A stretch of 64,000 nt of DNA from Roridomyces roridus (GCA_029378245.1 JARKIF010000002.1:3286001-3350000); one strand, 5' to 3'. Shown: positions 10,412 to 22,088, numbered from the stretch's first letter. Notes: generated by a model from the letters alone, not told the origin. Program-made: numbers and translations.

Positions 10412-12544
10412 TCAGGATGCCGCAGGTGCGCTGCTACCACCCGCATCGCCACCCGTTCCCCTCGGCGCCCCCCGCGTCAATCCAGCAGCAGCAAAGCCCC
10501 TTGCAGCATACCCGCCTCCACCACCACGACCACCACGCCCCCGTCCAGGTCCACCACGGTGAGGAGGTTCTCCACGCGACTCGCGATCCGTCGCTATCTT
10601 GACTTCTGGGACAATATCCTTGATTTTCTGCAGGAGGATCGTCAACAATGGTAGCAAAAGAAAACAAAGAAACGCACAGGAAGATGTTTGTCCAAGCCTG
10701 CCCGCATCGCTTCCTCGTCTCCAAATTCAATGTACCCCAGTCTTTGCGGACGCCCAGCAAACGGTTGGGGGAGCGTAATTTTGGTGATCTGAAAACGCAC
10801 AACTCAGCATATGAAAAGAGAGCAAAGAATAAAACGCACCCCGTCCTTTGCGTCGCCAAAGAACTCTTTGATATCCGCATCAGAGACCGATATCGACGCA
10901 GACATCTTCATGAAAAGTGTCCAAGGGTTCCGTGGCGGCCGCCCGCCCTTCGGGGTTCGCACACCATCCGTCATCACAGGCGACTTGACCTCCTCGCCAT
11001 CAGCAGTCGGCAACTTGACCGCAGCCCCTTCGGCAGCAGACGACGATTCAGCCGGGGCAGCAGCAGCAGCAGAGTCAGTTCCTCCAGCTGCAGCCGCAGC
11101 CTTGTCCTTCTCAGCCCGCTCAGCACGCTCCTTATCCTTGCGCTCCTTCTTTTCCTTCTTTTTTAGCCGGTCCTTTTCCGCCTTCTCGGCTGCGGTAAGG
11201 CCATTGGGCTTGACATTAATATTGGAAGCGGGCGTAGAGGGCGAAGGCGAGGAGCTGTCTTTCGAGGTGTCGGCCGCGAGATGTGGGGGTGCGGGGATGG
11301 GAGTCGACGATTTGGAAGCGGCAGGGAGAGCGGAAGTGGCAGAATTGGGAGTCTGGGACACAGTGGCCGTGCGGCGGTAGGCATAGTTGAAACCTGTGGT
11401 AGAAAAATAAGTAAAAAATTCGACTAGAGATACTATGCAACGCACCTTGGCTTCTCAGTTCAGCACTGACGCGGCCCTCCTTCACATCGAGAACCAGCGA
11501 ACCATACGCGGCATCGCACAGATTCCAGTTCCAGCAGTTCTTCCACGCGGGCTCCTCTCCAGTCGCGGCGGTCGGAATGCGTTCCACAACGCTCAGCGCC
11601 TTGTCCAAGAGCACGCGCTGATTGTCGTCAATGACCGCGTCCACCTGCAACTTGACACTCTCCCAAACTTTGTCGAAACTCTCCTTGCCCGCGACCAGCT
11701 TCTGGCGGAAGCCTTCAAAGTCACCCTGGACGCTAAACTCGTTGTACGAGGTCGCGTAGCGGAAGTGCAACCCGGCAGACACCGTGAGGTCCGCCTTTGT
11801 GATGAGGGCAAGCTGTGCCATGATACCCTCTCGGCCGGGGCTCGCGTGAGTAACCAGCAAACGCGTCTCGGTGGGGTCAAAGACGCGCTGGGCAGTGTCG
11901 ACGAGTTCGCCAATCTGGAGAGCGGTGGTCCACATGGTGCCCTGGCCACCAGCGATAGTAGCATTGCCATCGCCATTGTCGAACATCTTGTGCGGTACAA
12001 GCGCGCCTCCGAGACCAAGGAGCCGCAGCTTGACGCCACCAACGTCGAGGCAGCGCGTGGTCGCCTCGTCGAGAATGTGCAGGTTCTCGATCGCGTATGC
12101 CCCGGACCGGAATTTCTCGATGACGAGCACGTCCTCGCATGCACCCCAGACGGTGTATACAGGGACTTTGAGCTTGAGCTGGCCGGAGAGAAGGACGGGG
12201 AACTCGGAGAGCAGGGAGATATTGACGGTTGAACGGATGACTGCTGGCGGGTTCTCCGGGGCGAGCAAGTGGGTGCGTTGGGAAGAAGGGATGAGAGGCG
12301 AGTACATGGTGAGATGGCGGAGGGTCCTGTCGTTTATCCTGTCGAGAGAATGGGCCTCGAAGAAGCCAAAGTCGCCAGTGTGGATGATGGCGTCCGCGTT
12401 GGCTTCGCGTGCGAGGTCATTGAGGGCAGAGAGCCGGCCACGAATGTCTGCAACGCAGAGAATACGGCCGTGGGCTGTATCGAGTACTTTTGTCTGCGTG
12501 TTGACGCGCGGGAGGGTGGCCACTCCGGGAAGAGGCGACGCCAT
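10412..12544 (-). CDS. metallophosphoesterase-like (DUF2433-type) protein with RRM and RGG tail
   Basis: Four exons (12544-11446, 11393-10840, 10788-10678, 10627-10412) give 659 residues. Residues from about 27 to 330 have a calcineurin-like phosphoesterase layout (ILCVADIRG, IIHTGDFGFF, VYTVWGACED, LLVTHASPGREG). Several metal ligands differ from the consensus: D-x-H is D-x-R (about D33-R35), GDxxD reads GDFGF, and GNHE reads GACE. The middle has a Lys/Glu-rich helix (AEKAEKDRLKKKEKKERKDK). About 520-590 resembles an RRM (NPWTLFMKMSASISVSDADI, RLGYIEFGDEEAM). The C-terminus is an RGG/GGR-rich tail. I recall a fungal family (DUF2433) with this phosphoesterase-like start; the RRM and RGG point to RNA binding. 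It may be a catalytically dead phosphoesterase acting as a scaffold. Confidence 0.82.
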
Positions 12545-12876
12545 GCTGGTTATGAAAATTCCTGGTGGCAAACAAACAAAGCGCGATGTCTCTTTCAACC
12601 GCATTTACACAAAGGCTCTCCAGTCATCATCAAGGCGAGACAAGGACGAGGGCGCTATGGATGGAAAACGGGGTTTTCGGAGGACTTTCTGAGGTGAGTA
12701 CTGGATACTTTTTACTTTATTTCAGCCCGTTCACGTCGTCCATTCACTCGTCCCAGACCCTCCAATGATTGGCCCCGTGTCTGACCCAGTCGACTTGCGC
12801 AAGCCTGCATCTCCCCGGACCCGTGGTACTGACTGAGATCAGCTTTGCATGGTCATCATCACACGCTCGCTCTACC

Positions 12877-14440
12877 ATGCACCACTGCCTCGAAATCCCG
12901 GAACTGGTGGAGCACATTGCCTTGCAGTTCGACTCCAGCGAATCTTTGGGCTCTCTTGCGGCCTTTGCGCGAACGACCCGATCGTTCCAAGGCCCAGCAC
13001 TTGATGTTCTATGGCGCACGCAGAACACCCTCAAAAATCTGCTCAAAACCATGCCCTCCGATCTCTTCAAAGAGGAAATCATCACCGGGAAACGCATCTT
13101 GGTGGGTGGATTTCCAAGAAGATGATTCGGTCTAATCCCATCTCTCAGAGGCTTCGTCGGCCTATTTGGTCTCGGATTGGGAGCCAACCCGTCCATACGC
13201 TAACCGCGTCAAACATTTTGAATCCATCTACTCCCAGGACGATATATCCTATTCATCCCTCTTTCCAATCCTTGCACTCAGCCTCCCGAGCGACTGCATA
13301 TTTCCCAATCTCACTCACATCCACTGGATCCGGCTGAACGATGATTTCCCCCATATCCGCTTGCTGCTTGGTCCTCAAGTCGTGGCCATCAGAACTCAGT
13401 GCGCGTCGGCGACGTCACTGTCCCTCCTCTCGCTGTTACCGAGGAAATGTCCCTTGTTAACACATGTGGCCATATCACTACCCAACATCAATCCCGGTAG
13501 CGAGCTGACCGCGGCAACTACCAGGTCCCTCTCGGAATTTATCCGAGAGCTGCATTCCATCGAGCATTGGGACATCCATATTCCCGATATGGCTGCTCTA
13601 CAGCATATAGCACAGCTCCCTTCTCTCCACTCCCTAGACGTACACAGTCTGCCCCCAGCACTCTCTGCCTCCCGCCTTGACGGGGATGCTCTTTTCCCCT
13701 CCCTTCGCCACCTCCATATTACGGAGGAGTCGAGCATTTCCTCGACCATTCATTTTGTCGAGATGTGTGCCGACGCCACTCTGGAGACCTGCATCGTGGA
13801 AATACAATTCTACACGCCCCCTGCGTTCGTCGAGCGCATCCTTGGCACATTGGCAGCCTCCCATCGCACATCCTTGATTGGTCTCCGAATTGTGATGATG
13901 GTGAGGAGCATGATGGAAGAAGTCGACGAGGATCATCACATGTTTACCATCGACAACCTACTTCCGGCCCTCGACCTTCACAACCTAAGGCAAATTGATC
14001 TCAAATCCAAACTTGGTTTTGACTTTGACGATATGGCTGTATCCAAGATGGCGCGGGCATGGCCGAAACTTCGGAGTCTCGACATTACCGAGGTGGACCA
14101 TGCACCCGGTGGTGTCCGCACGACATTCGAGTCGCTGCTGCACTTTGCACGCCATTGCCCGGAGCTAGCGAGCCTCGGGATGGCGTTTTCCACCACCAAT
14201 ATCCCGCCGTTGGACCAAACGCCTCTACCCCATAGGCACCTCCGGTACCTAGATGTCAAGCACTCCTCCTTTATCTCTGCTTCCGCGGAGGTGGGTGAGA
14301 TAGCCAACTTCCTGTCGACGGTCTTTCCAAATCTGAGGGAGGTGGTGACGGCGGAGGATAGCGTGCGTGACGAGGATGGGCTTGAGCGGCGAAGGAAGAG
14401 TTCCAAGTGGGAGGAGGTGCGAGCGCTACTGAGGGCATAG
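12877..14440 (+). CDS. F-box/leucine-rich-like protein, array member B (frame problem after intron)
   Basis: The F-box exon starts MHHCLEIPELVEHIALQF and ends GKRIL at 13101; the long second exon runs from 13149 to 14440. With the usual donor at 13102 the family motif RLRRPI is read but is followed by the wrong frame: the expected S-D-W-E-P is reached only after losing one base near 13170. The long downstream frame can be kept if splicing uses a second GT four bases on (13106), giving GKRILVEASSAYLVSDWEPT, about 506 residues. So the gene either has a one-base deletion rescued by a shifted donor, is a recent pseudogene, or contains a sequencing error. The downstream repeats and the motif ARHCPELASLGMAF are intact. 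Confidence 0.65.
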
Positions 14441-14722
14441 GGCTCGGGAAGACACTAGACGCTCCGTGGAACTTTTGTCTGGTTAAATTCGTCTCCTCGG
14501 TGCTGGGAGCGCTGTATCTTAGTAAAACACATACTTGTTGATACCTGGGTGTGGCTGCACGAGCCACCCTTCGCCACGGCGTCTCCGGACAGTATATGTT
14601 TCTGATGGGATCAACATTTTACCTGAAACAGACTCGGAGCCGACGCGTCCGCCGCGGCATCGGGAGGCCGCATCAACGCTCGCCGCACGTTTGCTTGACC
14701 TTTCCTTCATCTTCCCTCCAAC

Positions 14723-15793
14723 ATGCCTGCACCAGAACTGCCTCCTCCTTTCGTCAGCATCGAAGGCCTCATCAACACCCGCTCAGTCGGTGGACTCCGA
14801 ACCACTTCCTCCAACTCTATCAAGCCCATAGTCCTCTTCCGCGCTGCCGATCCTGCACGCATAACACCCAAGGGCAAGGATCAGCTCCTGGCTCTCGGGG
14901 TGCACCGTGTATTTGATTTCCGTGCCGACGACGAGATTAAGAGCTACAAGAGCGCTGCTCCGGACGTCCCTGGTGTCGAGTTTGTTCGGGCCCCTGTCTC
15001 TGAGAATCGGGCGTTTGATCCTGTGAGTTTGGCTGCGAGGTGGGTTATCTTTTCTTCTGTCTTCATAGTACTGCGGCCGCTGATCCTCCGGATGACAGGA
15101 TGAAGGAATTCGCGGGCAACGAAGAAGAGGTGCGGGTTGTCGCGTTCATCTTGAAGCACCCAGACTGAAAATTCATGCAAAGACCTTTGTCAAACTCTAC
15201 CACGAGATCTTGGAATCGGCGGGGCCTGCGTTCGAGAAGGTATTCAGGCACATGCTCGACAAACCTGACCAGCCTTGCCTGATTCACTGCACCGGTATGT
15301 ATCTCTTTCAAAAGTTCAGACCCATCTCAAACTGACTGCCCGAAGCTGGAAAGGATCGTACCGGCCTCTTCACCGCGATATTGCTCATGGTACGCTCCAC
15401 TTTATCTTATTCTTATTCTCATGCTCATCCCTGACAGCTCCTCGGAGTCGGCGACGACGCAATCGCGCAAGAATACGGGTTAACAACCGAGGGGCTCAAA
15501 CCCTTCCTGCCGATGCTCATCGAACGCTTCAAGCAGCAACTTACCGGCGCCGATTTCACCAACTCGGACTGGGATGGTGCCATGAAGATGGCTAATTCCA
15601 AGTCCGTTTTCTGTTCTCGCTGGCTGCAGAGTGATGTTTTGAGCTAATCTGTTATAGGCCGGAGACGATGCTCGCTACTCTCAAGATGATTCGAGAGACG
15701 TATGGGAGTGCTGAAGGGTGGCTTACGTCGCACACGAGCCTCACGGAGCAGGATGTGTTGGTGCTTCGCCAGAACTACGTAGTCGCGGCGTAA
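14723..15793 (+). CDS. protein tyrosine phosphatase family protein (Y_phosphatase3-like)
   Basis: Six exons (14723-15039, 15099-15129, 15183-15294, 15346-15389, 15438-15601, 15658-15793) give 267 residues. The active-site loop HCTAGKDRTG fits H-C-x5-R, with the nucleophile at about C152 and the Arg at about R158; an intron splits it between T and A. N-terminal features (GLINTRSVGGL, VLFRAADPARIT, GVHRVFDFRADDE) match the fungal/bacterial Y_phosphatase3 type, which hydrolyses phosphotyrosine or, in some members, phosphoinositides or inositol pyrophosphates. No signal peptide or membrane segment is visible, so it is probably cytosolic. The second exon is only 31 nt. The substrate is unknown. 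Confidence 0.88.
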
Positions 15794-16067
15794 ATACACG
15801 ATCGCTTGTCTACCTAGAGGATGGAGTCGAGGAGCGTCAATAACACGCCTTTGTGGTCGTGCCAAATTGTCATGATCGTGATTTGCTACTGGCACTAACA
15901 CAACGAATGCACGAGTATTTGACAGACTTTGAAAGTATCACGAAAACGCCCAGTCCGGATTTCTTGAATTTTCCGTAATGGCGTCGACGGGTCTTTGGCA
16001 TGCCTTTGTTGAGCTTTGTTGTCGTGACGAATTTTCCGTGACCGCGACCACCACCACTGGCACCACC

Positions 16068-17517
16068 ATGCACCGCTGCTTCGAGATTCCAGAGCTTGTA
16101 GACGAAATCGTCTCGCATATCCCGCACTTCCTCGACAAATATGAACCATTTCTCGCCGTTCTAGCGCGAACCGCCCGCCTATTTCACGATTCTGCCCTCA
16201 ACCGCTTGTGGCGGTCTCAACACTCCCTCCACCCCCTTCTGCTCTGCATGCCTCCCGATCTCGTCCAAGAGGAGTTTCTGAATGGGAAACGTAGTCTTGT
16301 AAGCAAAGCTCTGCCGCTCAAACTTAACAACTGTTCTCAGATGTCTGCAGAAGTTTCTACGACCCATCCAGAGCTCGGATTGGGAGCGACCTCATCACTA
16401 TGCGAGACGAGTTAGAAGTTTCTCCTCGTCCTCTAGGCTCGATGACTTGCCCTACTCCGTCATCTGTCCTTTGCTTGCCCTTGACGCAGCGAACGACTGC
16501 ATATTCCCAAATCTTACGCACCTCTTATGGATCCACTCCGATGAAAATTTCCCTCACATTGGACTTTTCCTCGGCCCCAATATCACTGTACTCACCATTC
16601 AATGTGATGCATCCTCGTTGCTCGCCACGCTCTCCTTGCTCCCCAGAAAATGCCCGTCCGTCAAGTGCCTGGACATGAGCCATGCTCGCGATGATTCAGC
16701 CGTCGAAAGCACAACGACTCTACCGGCCCCACCCCGTGCTCAAGGGCCTCTTCTTACAGCCCTCCATTTCCTTCAATACCAGGACCCCCACCCCTCAGTC
16801 ATGTCGCGCCTCTGCGAGTTGTGTTTGGATAACACTTTGAATACGTGCGAGCTGGATATTCGATGCCGTGACGCTACCCAACGCATCCGGTCGCTTCTCG
16901 CAGCACTCGCAAGCTCTCAACGCGCCTTGTCGGATCTCCAGATTCGTATCTGGCATCCCGATGAGACAGGCGATAGTCTTGATCTCATTGAGTGCCTGAG
17001 ACCGGCGCTTGGTTTTGCAAAGTTAACCCGTTTGCATTTCCTTTCGAGAGCTAGATTCCATTTCGACGATCTAGCCATCTCGGAGATGGCGCGAGCATGG
17101 CCAGAACTAGAATCCCTTGACATTATGATGTTGGGCCGTGCAGAGGGTTTCCGCACAACACTCCAATCCATAAAACACCTTGCCCTTCATTGTCCAAACC
17201 TGCGAGCTCTCTCAATGGACTTCACAACAGATATCATCCCTTCTGTCGGAGACGCCTCAAATCGGCGTATGTCTAGCCTCGATGTACATCAGTCTCCTCT
17301 TCTCACCTCTCAAGTACATCCTGTCGCACGCTTTCTGGCTGCGATTTTCCCCAACTTGCGGGAGGTGTCGTCGCATGGGACGGCCGATTCGATCAAGGAC
17401 CGCTGGGAGGAGGTCGAAGTGCTCCTCCCGTCTCATGTGGGTGAATCTACCCGGAAGAAGAATGCGCACTCTAGTACCGTACTTCAGAAGTTCTTTCAAG
17501 ATCTTTTGCGGCGATAG
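16068..17517 (+). CDS. F-box/leucine-rich-like protein, array member C (shortened)
   Basis: Two exons (16068-16298, 16351-17517) give 465 residues. The F-box exon starts MHRCFEIPELVDEIVSHI and carries LARTARLFHDSALNRLW. The second exon opens KFLRPIQSSDWERP, as in the other members, so the frame is intact. Compared with members A, D and F it lacks most of the segment holding the IPDMxxLxxIxxLPSL repeat, about 40-50 residues, between SVKCLDMSHARDD and LCELCLDNTLNT. The protein is otherwise complete, through HCPNLRALSMDF. This is probably an internal deletion without frame loss. Its role, as for its paralogues, would be SCF substrate recognition, by inference. Confidence 0.8.
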
Positions 17518-17534
17518 GCAAGGGCACCCGCCCC

Positions 17535-17950
17535 ATTTTGACCTAGACCGGAACCGGTCTGTCTATGAAAGTGTCGATAGACAGACCGGTCGATTTCGTT
17601 TGATCGATTCGCGTCACCCGATCAATGATTTCATTTACCCATAAAAGGCTATTCGGCACTGTCAATCACGGTGCGGCCGTGAGTCGAGACATCTTTTTCA
17701 CAGATAATCGTGTATATGGTACATGTAATATAGCCATACTATCTCAATGTTTAAATTGGAGTCACGTTGGAGTCGCTAGCACCCCGTGGAGGATGGCCAG
17801 AGGACTCTATCTGCATGTGATGGAGAAGCCGATCACGCCGAATAGCCTTATTGGGATTGATCGGGTGACACGAATCCATCAGACGAAATCGACCAGCCTG
17901 TCTATCGACACTTGTTCATAGACAGGCTGGATTCGAGCCTAATTTTGACC
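17535..17950. mobile_element. MULE-like MITE with long inverted repeats and 9-bp target-site duplication
   Basis: The element proper is 17544-17941 (398 bp), flanked by the direct repeat ATTTTGACC at 17535-17543 and 17942-17950. Its ends are inverted repeats of about 105-114 bp (17544-17657 and 17837-17941). Shared inner blocks include GTCGATAGACAG, TGGTCGATTTCG (a variant in the left arm) and AGGCTATTCGGC. Each arm is itself partly palindromic, so a hairpin lies at each tip. A 9-bp duplication plus long terminal repeats is characteristic of Mutator-like elements. It has no coding capacity, so it must be mobilised in trans. It sits 26 bases after the stop of F-box member C. Confidence 0.85.
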
Positions 17951-18353
17951 CCACCTTGCCTCGACCCCACATCTTCCCCTCGTTTCGCTCAGGTCTATGC
18001 ATCCCTGCCTAGCGACCAGAGCACATTCCCTCTCAAGATGATCCGAGAGACGCACTCGTGTCCAGGGGTGGCTCGCGTCACACGCGAGCCCCACGGAACC
18101 AGATGGCCTCGCCGTCGTCAAAGTGTAAATAATAGTGTAGAGTCCAATTTCTTGTTCTCCTACATAGTATTAGGTCGCCTACTATATTACTTGGTGCAGA
18201 CGAATCAGAGGATGTAGCGAAATGCGCGCCGGTGGTTGATTTCCAAACGATGCCTCGTCCGTCCCAAGGGCGTCAACAACGCATCCATAAAGTCCTGCTG
18301 CCATGTTTTTTTCAAGGCATATGTGGTCAAGAACAACGAGCCAAGGACCCAGC
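17951..18353. other. gene-free stretch between MITE and F-box member D
   Basis: This is the 3' flank of the minus-strand F-box gene ending at 18354. No coding or repeat signal was recognised beyond the MITE boundary. Confidence 0.4.
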
Positions 18354-19921
18354 CTACGCCCAACGCTTTCCCTCTTGACGCACTTGCACAAAAATTGGCA
18401 GCAGCCTCTCGACCTCCCTCCATTGCTGATGATATCCATACGGCGCCCGAGCTGCATTCACGTCCCGCAGATTCGGAAAAATCGCGGAGAGGAAGCGAGC
18501 GACGACCACCACTTGGGAAGCATGCAGCGGCGACGGTTTCATGCCCAAGGAACGGAGACGCATATTCTGAAATGGCGGCTCCTCAATGGACGGTACCTCA
18601 TCGGTCGTAAAACCAATGTTGTAGTCCCTGAGGCCAGGACAGTGCCGTGCCAGAAGCTGCATAGAACGGAGCGTCGTGCGGGGCTCTGTGACCCGTTCTT
18701 TTAAACACAAACTCCGAAGGCGCGGCCATGCCTGCGCCATTTCGGATACAGCTTCATCGTCGAGATCAAAACCTGGCAGTAACCAGATGTTGATGTGCGT
18801 CAGATTGCTGAAACGGAGCGCCGGGCGTAGCCAATCTATCGTGAAGACGTCCTCCTGGTTCTCCAACGTGACGAAGCACATTTGTCGTATCGAGAGAGTC
18901 GTGAGGGATGAACACTGGGAGTCCGCCAGTGCTGCTAGAAGTGGCTGGATGAGCCCAGCTGGTATGTAGTCCGTGAACTCCACACTGAAAGAGTCCAAAA
19001 ATGCGTCGGAACATAGCTCGAGAAATCGAGCTGTTGAGGGAATATTTTTCCTCGATGCCACCATATGCAGCGAGCGGAGCGACACAAAAAGAGGAGGCTC
19101 CAACGTCACCAGCGCCTCCGGAGGCACCCATCCTGTCATGTGAAAGGACTGAAGAGAGGAAATCTGGCCGATCTGCTTCAGAGAAACGGAGTCGATGGAA
19201 TTTGCGCCTAAGCGGAGGTGGGTGATGCACCTCAGCTCCTGAGCAAATTCCAAGATGTTGTGACCGCGGATACTAGTCCAGGACTCTGCACGGCGGGTGA
19301 AAGACAGTTTCAAGTCCACCAGTGAGGGACATTTTCCAGGTAGGTAGGGCAGGAGTGAGGCCTGCTGCGGCGTCTCGAGACGGAGCTCGATTTTGGTGAT
19401 TTTGGGACCGAGGAGGAGGGTGACGAAAGAGAAATTCTTCTCGTCATGGTTCCAGGTAAGATCGATGAGATTGGGGAATAGGCTCCCCGGAGCGGGGAAG
19501 ATGAAGGACAGAGCCAAAAATATTTCTGGATGGGAGAGAGGGCTGATGTATTCTCCACTCGAGCTCGAGAATGTTTTGACCCGGCGGGCGTATAGTACAA
19601 GTCGCTCGCAGTCCGAGGCCAAGACGGGGCGAAGAAAATTCTGTGAACAAAATCAGCGAATCCAGTCTTGGCACAATATTCGGGAACATTTACCACATCT
19701 GTATTCTTGAGACTGACTCTCTCCACAACATCCGGCGGCAGACAATATAGCAGATTCCACACAGAGCTTTGATTCCGCCACAACGCATCAAGTGCCGGCT
19801 CTTGGAATAATCGAGCGGTTCGTGCAAGAACAGCCAGGCTGCGAGAGGTTGGGCGGTAGGTCGGGTCTAAATGCGAGATTATGCCGTCGACCAGTTCCGG
19901 CGTCGTGAAACAGCGATGCAT
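18354..19921 (-). CDS. F-box/leucine-rich-like protein, array member D
   Basis: Two exons on the minus strand (19921-19694, 19640-18354) give 504 residues. It starts MHRCFTTPELVDGIISHLDP, with LARTARLFQEPALDALW completing the F-box. The second exon begins NFLRPVLASDCERL, the family junction motif in a slightly divergent form (C for W). Repeats follow, then ARHCPGLRDYNIGF and a C-terminus, VRQEGKRWA, nearly identical to member A. The frame is open throughout. It is the only member of the 6-26 kb group on the minus strand, tail-to-tail with member C across the MITE, so part of the array has been inverted. Confidence 0.85.
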
Positions 19922-21342
19922 CGACGTGACGAGTCGAATATGTTAAAGGAACTACAAAAAAGTCAGAAACGGCGACATCAAGTAGTCAGGGCTCTTGTCG
20001 AAAAATCGCTTGTATATAACTGGCTTACGAGAGCGGAAACACGAAGATAAAGAGATGGACTTACGGAGGTCTGAGTCCCCAGTTCAGGAGCAGACAGATT
20101 CGCGGCTGTGAGCACTGAGATGATGGACGCGTCCAAGAAGCCTCAGAAGGGGCGGCGGCGTGATCGAGTTGCAAACAAAAGACAAGCACATGTGAAATCC
20201 GAATCGTCAATTTGTGACGGTCTAGCTACGTATAGTACTCGTCTATTCGTCGAATGGGATGCTTCCGAGCCACGGTAACCTGAAGACCGCCCTCCCCGCG
20301 CGAGTGACTACCGTCCTCAATCGGAAAAGCAGCGGAAAGAGTGTCGGATGTCCAGAGTAGCTGTCGAGCCGCTTCAGCCCACGACCAGCTCCACGCAAGC
20401 GCTGCTCGGGGTTGTGCGCGAGAGGGAGAGCTCTACACTTGGGCAAGGCAGCTTCTCGAAGATAGAAGAGAGAGCAAGCCTCAAGCGGAGAGGGAGGGGT
20501 ATTGGCCGTGGCCCGTAGACCACTCAAAGGTACGGTGCATACGATCTGAATGGGTTTGGACCCTCAAACCGCCGTCTCGGGCAGCATCTAAAAAGGAGAA
20601 GGGCGGGACCTGGAGGGGAAAGGGGGACAGTAAGGCGGGTGGGTGGTGATATCAGGAATGCGAGCGCCCGGACGATCCAGGCAGGGACGGAAGTGGAAGA
20701 GAGGGTGCTCAAGGAAAGGTACGCGGCGAGGAACGCAGGAAGGTACGTGCCTAGCATGGCATGGCAAGAAACTCGGCCGCCGAGTAAACCACGGCCGCTG
20801 GTGTATACTGGTGAATGAACGAGACAAGGATAGATCTTTTTAGCCACCCGACAGTAGACCTTGGTACTTGCTCGCCTCTTCTCGATGTATAGTCGTCATT
20901 ATTGCAAGGCCCATAGGCTGAGCGCAAGACAGGCTTTGGTGGACGCGTGTCCTACAACTCTCGCCGATAGTCTCCTGTAAGAGGAGCCGAAACGCCCTGG
21001 TCTGCTGGGGTGGTGCTTGTCAGATTTAAAGCATGAATTTGTCGGGGAGGAGGCGCGGTGGTTGACCGTTGTATTCAAAAGTGTTGATCACCTCTTGTCC
21101 ACACCTCTCTCTCAAGTGACCACCATGCTCCAAACCGAGCTCCGCAACTCAAAGTAAATTGTCCGCCCAGAGGGTCTTGTTCTGCATTCTCCAATCCCCC
21201 AGGCTCCCCTGTTTTCCCGTCGATCTCATTCCCTCCATTCCATGGAGCTCTCTCCCGGGCACGATCTGAGACCTTCATTCTTGCATAAATACTCGACTGC
21301 GACACCCCTCTATCAAAGGCTGTATTCACTGCGTAAACCAAG
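19922..21342. other. gene-free stretch upstream of DUF5648-like gene
   Basis: About 1.4 kb with only short unsupported frames on both strands, for example 20524-20847 on the minus strand, which is Pro/Ser/Arg-rich without a motif. The right end carries a TATA-like GCATAAATA near 21283, about 55 bases before the ATG at 21343. It forms the promoter regions of the two divergent flanking genes. Confidence 0.4.
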
Positions 21343-21960
21343 ATGAACACACTCAAATTCTTTCTGGCAACTGTCCTTCTCGTGGCACATGCTGCTGCCA
21401 TCGTAATCCACAACTCGGACCAAGTCGTATTGCGGTTGGACTCCAAGTATGTCGCTCATTCTCCCCCCGGGTCTCACCTCACCCTCTCACTCCAGGGAGC
21501 CGTCGTATGTCCCCAGTCCAAGCCGCAGAAGCTCTACCGGCTCTTCAATGCCGACATTGAGCACTTCTTCCTTACCACGAGCGACTCCAAGATCTCCGCC
21601 GCACAAGCTGACGGATACGAGATCGACGGTGTCGCAGCACACGTCTTCCACAAGCGCGAGCCATCCACCGTGCCATTATACCACCTCTACAACGAACGCA
21701 CGGAGAACCATTTCTTCACGCACGACGAGTTGGAGCGCAACGCCGCTCTGGATGACGAGGGCTTCGAGTACCATTTGGAGACCCCCATAGCTGGCTACCT
21801 CTTCCCCCGCCGAATGTGCGGGGCCAAGCCGCTCTGGCGCCTCGTCAAGGACGGGCATCATGGCTTGCACCGATTCTATACCACCGATCCATACGAGCGG
21901 GATGCCGCCCTTGTTAATGAAGGGTACATCGACGCCGGGGTCGCAGGTTATGTTCACTAG
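21343..21960 (+). CDS. secreted DUF5648-like repeat protein
   Basis: A single open frame of 205 residues. The first roughly 19 residues (MNTLKFFLATVLLVAHAAA) form a clear signal peptide. The mature part has three imperfect units of the form L-Y-x-L-[FY]-N-x(5)-H-F-[FL]-T-T/H, followed about 20 residues later by G-[YF]-x-x-x-x-x-[AI]-[AG]. Examples are LYRLFNADIEHFFLTTSDSK, LYHLYNERTENHFFTHDEL and LHRFYTTDPYERDAALVNEG. This matches my recollection of DUF5648, a beta-propeller-like repeat found in secreted bacterial and basidiomycete proteins of unknown role. A GT...AG stretch of 49 nt at about 21447-21495 looks like an intron, but removing it would break the repeat frame, so the unspliced frame is kept. 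It lies alone inside the F-box array. Confidence 0.75.
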   Translation: MNTLKFFLATVLLVAHAAAIVIHNSDQVVLRLDSKYVAHSPPGSHLTLSLQGAVVCPQSKPQKLYRLFNADIEHFFLTTSDSKISAAQADGYEIDGVAAHVFHKREPSTVPLYHLYNERTENHFFTHDELERNAALDDEGFEYHLETPIAGYLFPRRMCGAKPLWRLVKDGHHGLHRFYTTDPYERDAALVNEGYIDAGVAGYVH

Positions 21961-22088
21961 ACCCTTTATGTATTGCTTGACTGCAGCTGTAACAACAATA
22001 CAATAGTTTAGATTCCCTGCCTCTTGGCCAGAACACGTCACCGTGACGGAGACAAACAGACAAGTCTTGAATCAAACTCTCATCTCGC

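Noticed and set aside
11035..11230. Plus-strand Ser/Ala-rich frame opposite the phosphoesterase-RRM gene
   Set aside because: It is the antisense shadow of the low-complexity Ala/Lys/Glu segment of the minus-strand gene.
20524..20847. Minus-strand Pro/Ser-rich frame of 107 codons
   Set aside because: No motif or family resemblance; composition follows local base bias.
21447..21495. Possible 49-nt GT...AG intron in the DUF5648-like gene
   Set aside because: Removing it shifts the frame and destroys the conserved repeats, so the segment was kept as coding.
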